Below, one piece after another: positions 63,907-64,000 of a stretch of 64,000 nt of DNA. The DNA lies in the NCBI GenBank assembly GCA_023079485.1, contig CM041092.1, positions 7,515,127 to 7,579,126 on the forward strand, given 5' to 3'. The position numbers were made by a program, and so were the translations under genes. The stretch comes from Archilochus colubris (Eukaryota; Chordata; Aves; Apodiformes; Trochilidae). Numbering within the stretch: the stretch's first letter is position 1; each line of letters begins with the position of its first letter. A model generated the notes under the pieces. It was not told where the DNA came from, did not search any database, and saw only the letters and a program-made list of their open reading frames with translations.

Positions 63907-64000
63907 GTAAGTCAAGTAGATATTAGAGCTTGCTGGCATATAGAGGGAAAGGAGAAAACAGAGAATTTGTTGCTGTTTTGGCTGTGTTTACAGATGAGCC
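63907..64000 (+). other. NCKAP5: NCKAP5 intron to window end
   Basis: This is sequence downstream of the candidate microexon donor. Nothing further is seen. Confidence 0.5.

Overview
The window looks like bird (avian) genomic DNA. It is AT-rich, repeat-poor and intron-dominated. The recognisable interspersed repeats are almost all CR1-type LINE 3' ends, and there are no mammalian Alu/B1/L1 elements. This is inference from repeat content; the species cannot be named from the sequence.

The window lies inside one gene, NCKAP5 (Nck-associated protein 5, also called peripheral clock protein), transcribed on the + strand. I support ten coding exons by consensus splice sites, unbroken reading-frame phase and resemblance to the mammalian protein as I remember it: 2107-2226, 21943-22047, 25135-25326, 25822-29675 (a single exon of about 3.85 kb holding most of the protein), 30401-30578, 34724-34802, 52747-53061, 55268-55404, 57356-57488 and 59927-60114. 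Their phases chain without conflict and give 5,301 nt, or 1,767 codons. The 5' end of the gene (promoter, start codon, first exons) lies upstream of base 1, and the stop codon and 3' UTR lie beyond base 64000. Two further exon candidates are less certain: a 42-nt in-frame microexon at 63865-63906 and a possible alternative last exon starting at 44774.

The encoded protein starts, within this window, with a coiled-coil segment. A serine-rich stretch follows, then a very long and probably disordered region with acidic clusters, a TKIP end-binding-type motif, a proline-rich SH3-ligand-like site and a conserved SWFGF block. The smaller C-terminal exons come last. No other protein-coding gene, tRNA, rRNA or CRISPR array is seen.

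The introns hold two young, closely similar CR1 copies in opposite orientation (6537-6980 and 16979-17488), several older CR1 scraps, a possible MIR-like relic near 55.6 kb and some microsatellites. The most striking structure is a nearly perfect 226-bp palindrome at 49025-49250, which would fold into a hairpin of about 77 bp in the NCKAP5 pre-mRNA. I cannot assign it to a known repeat family, and it is the best candidate here for something not yet described.
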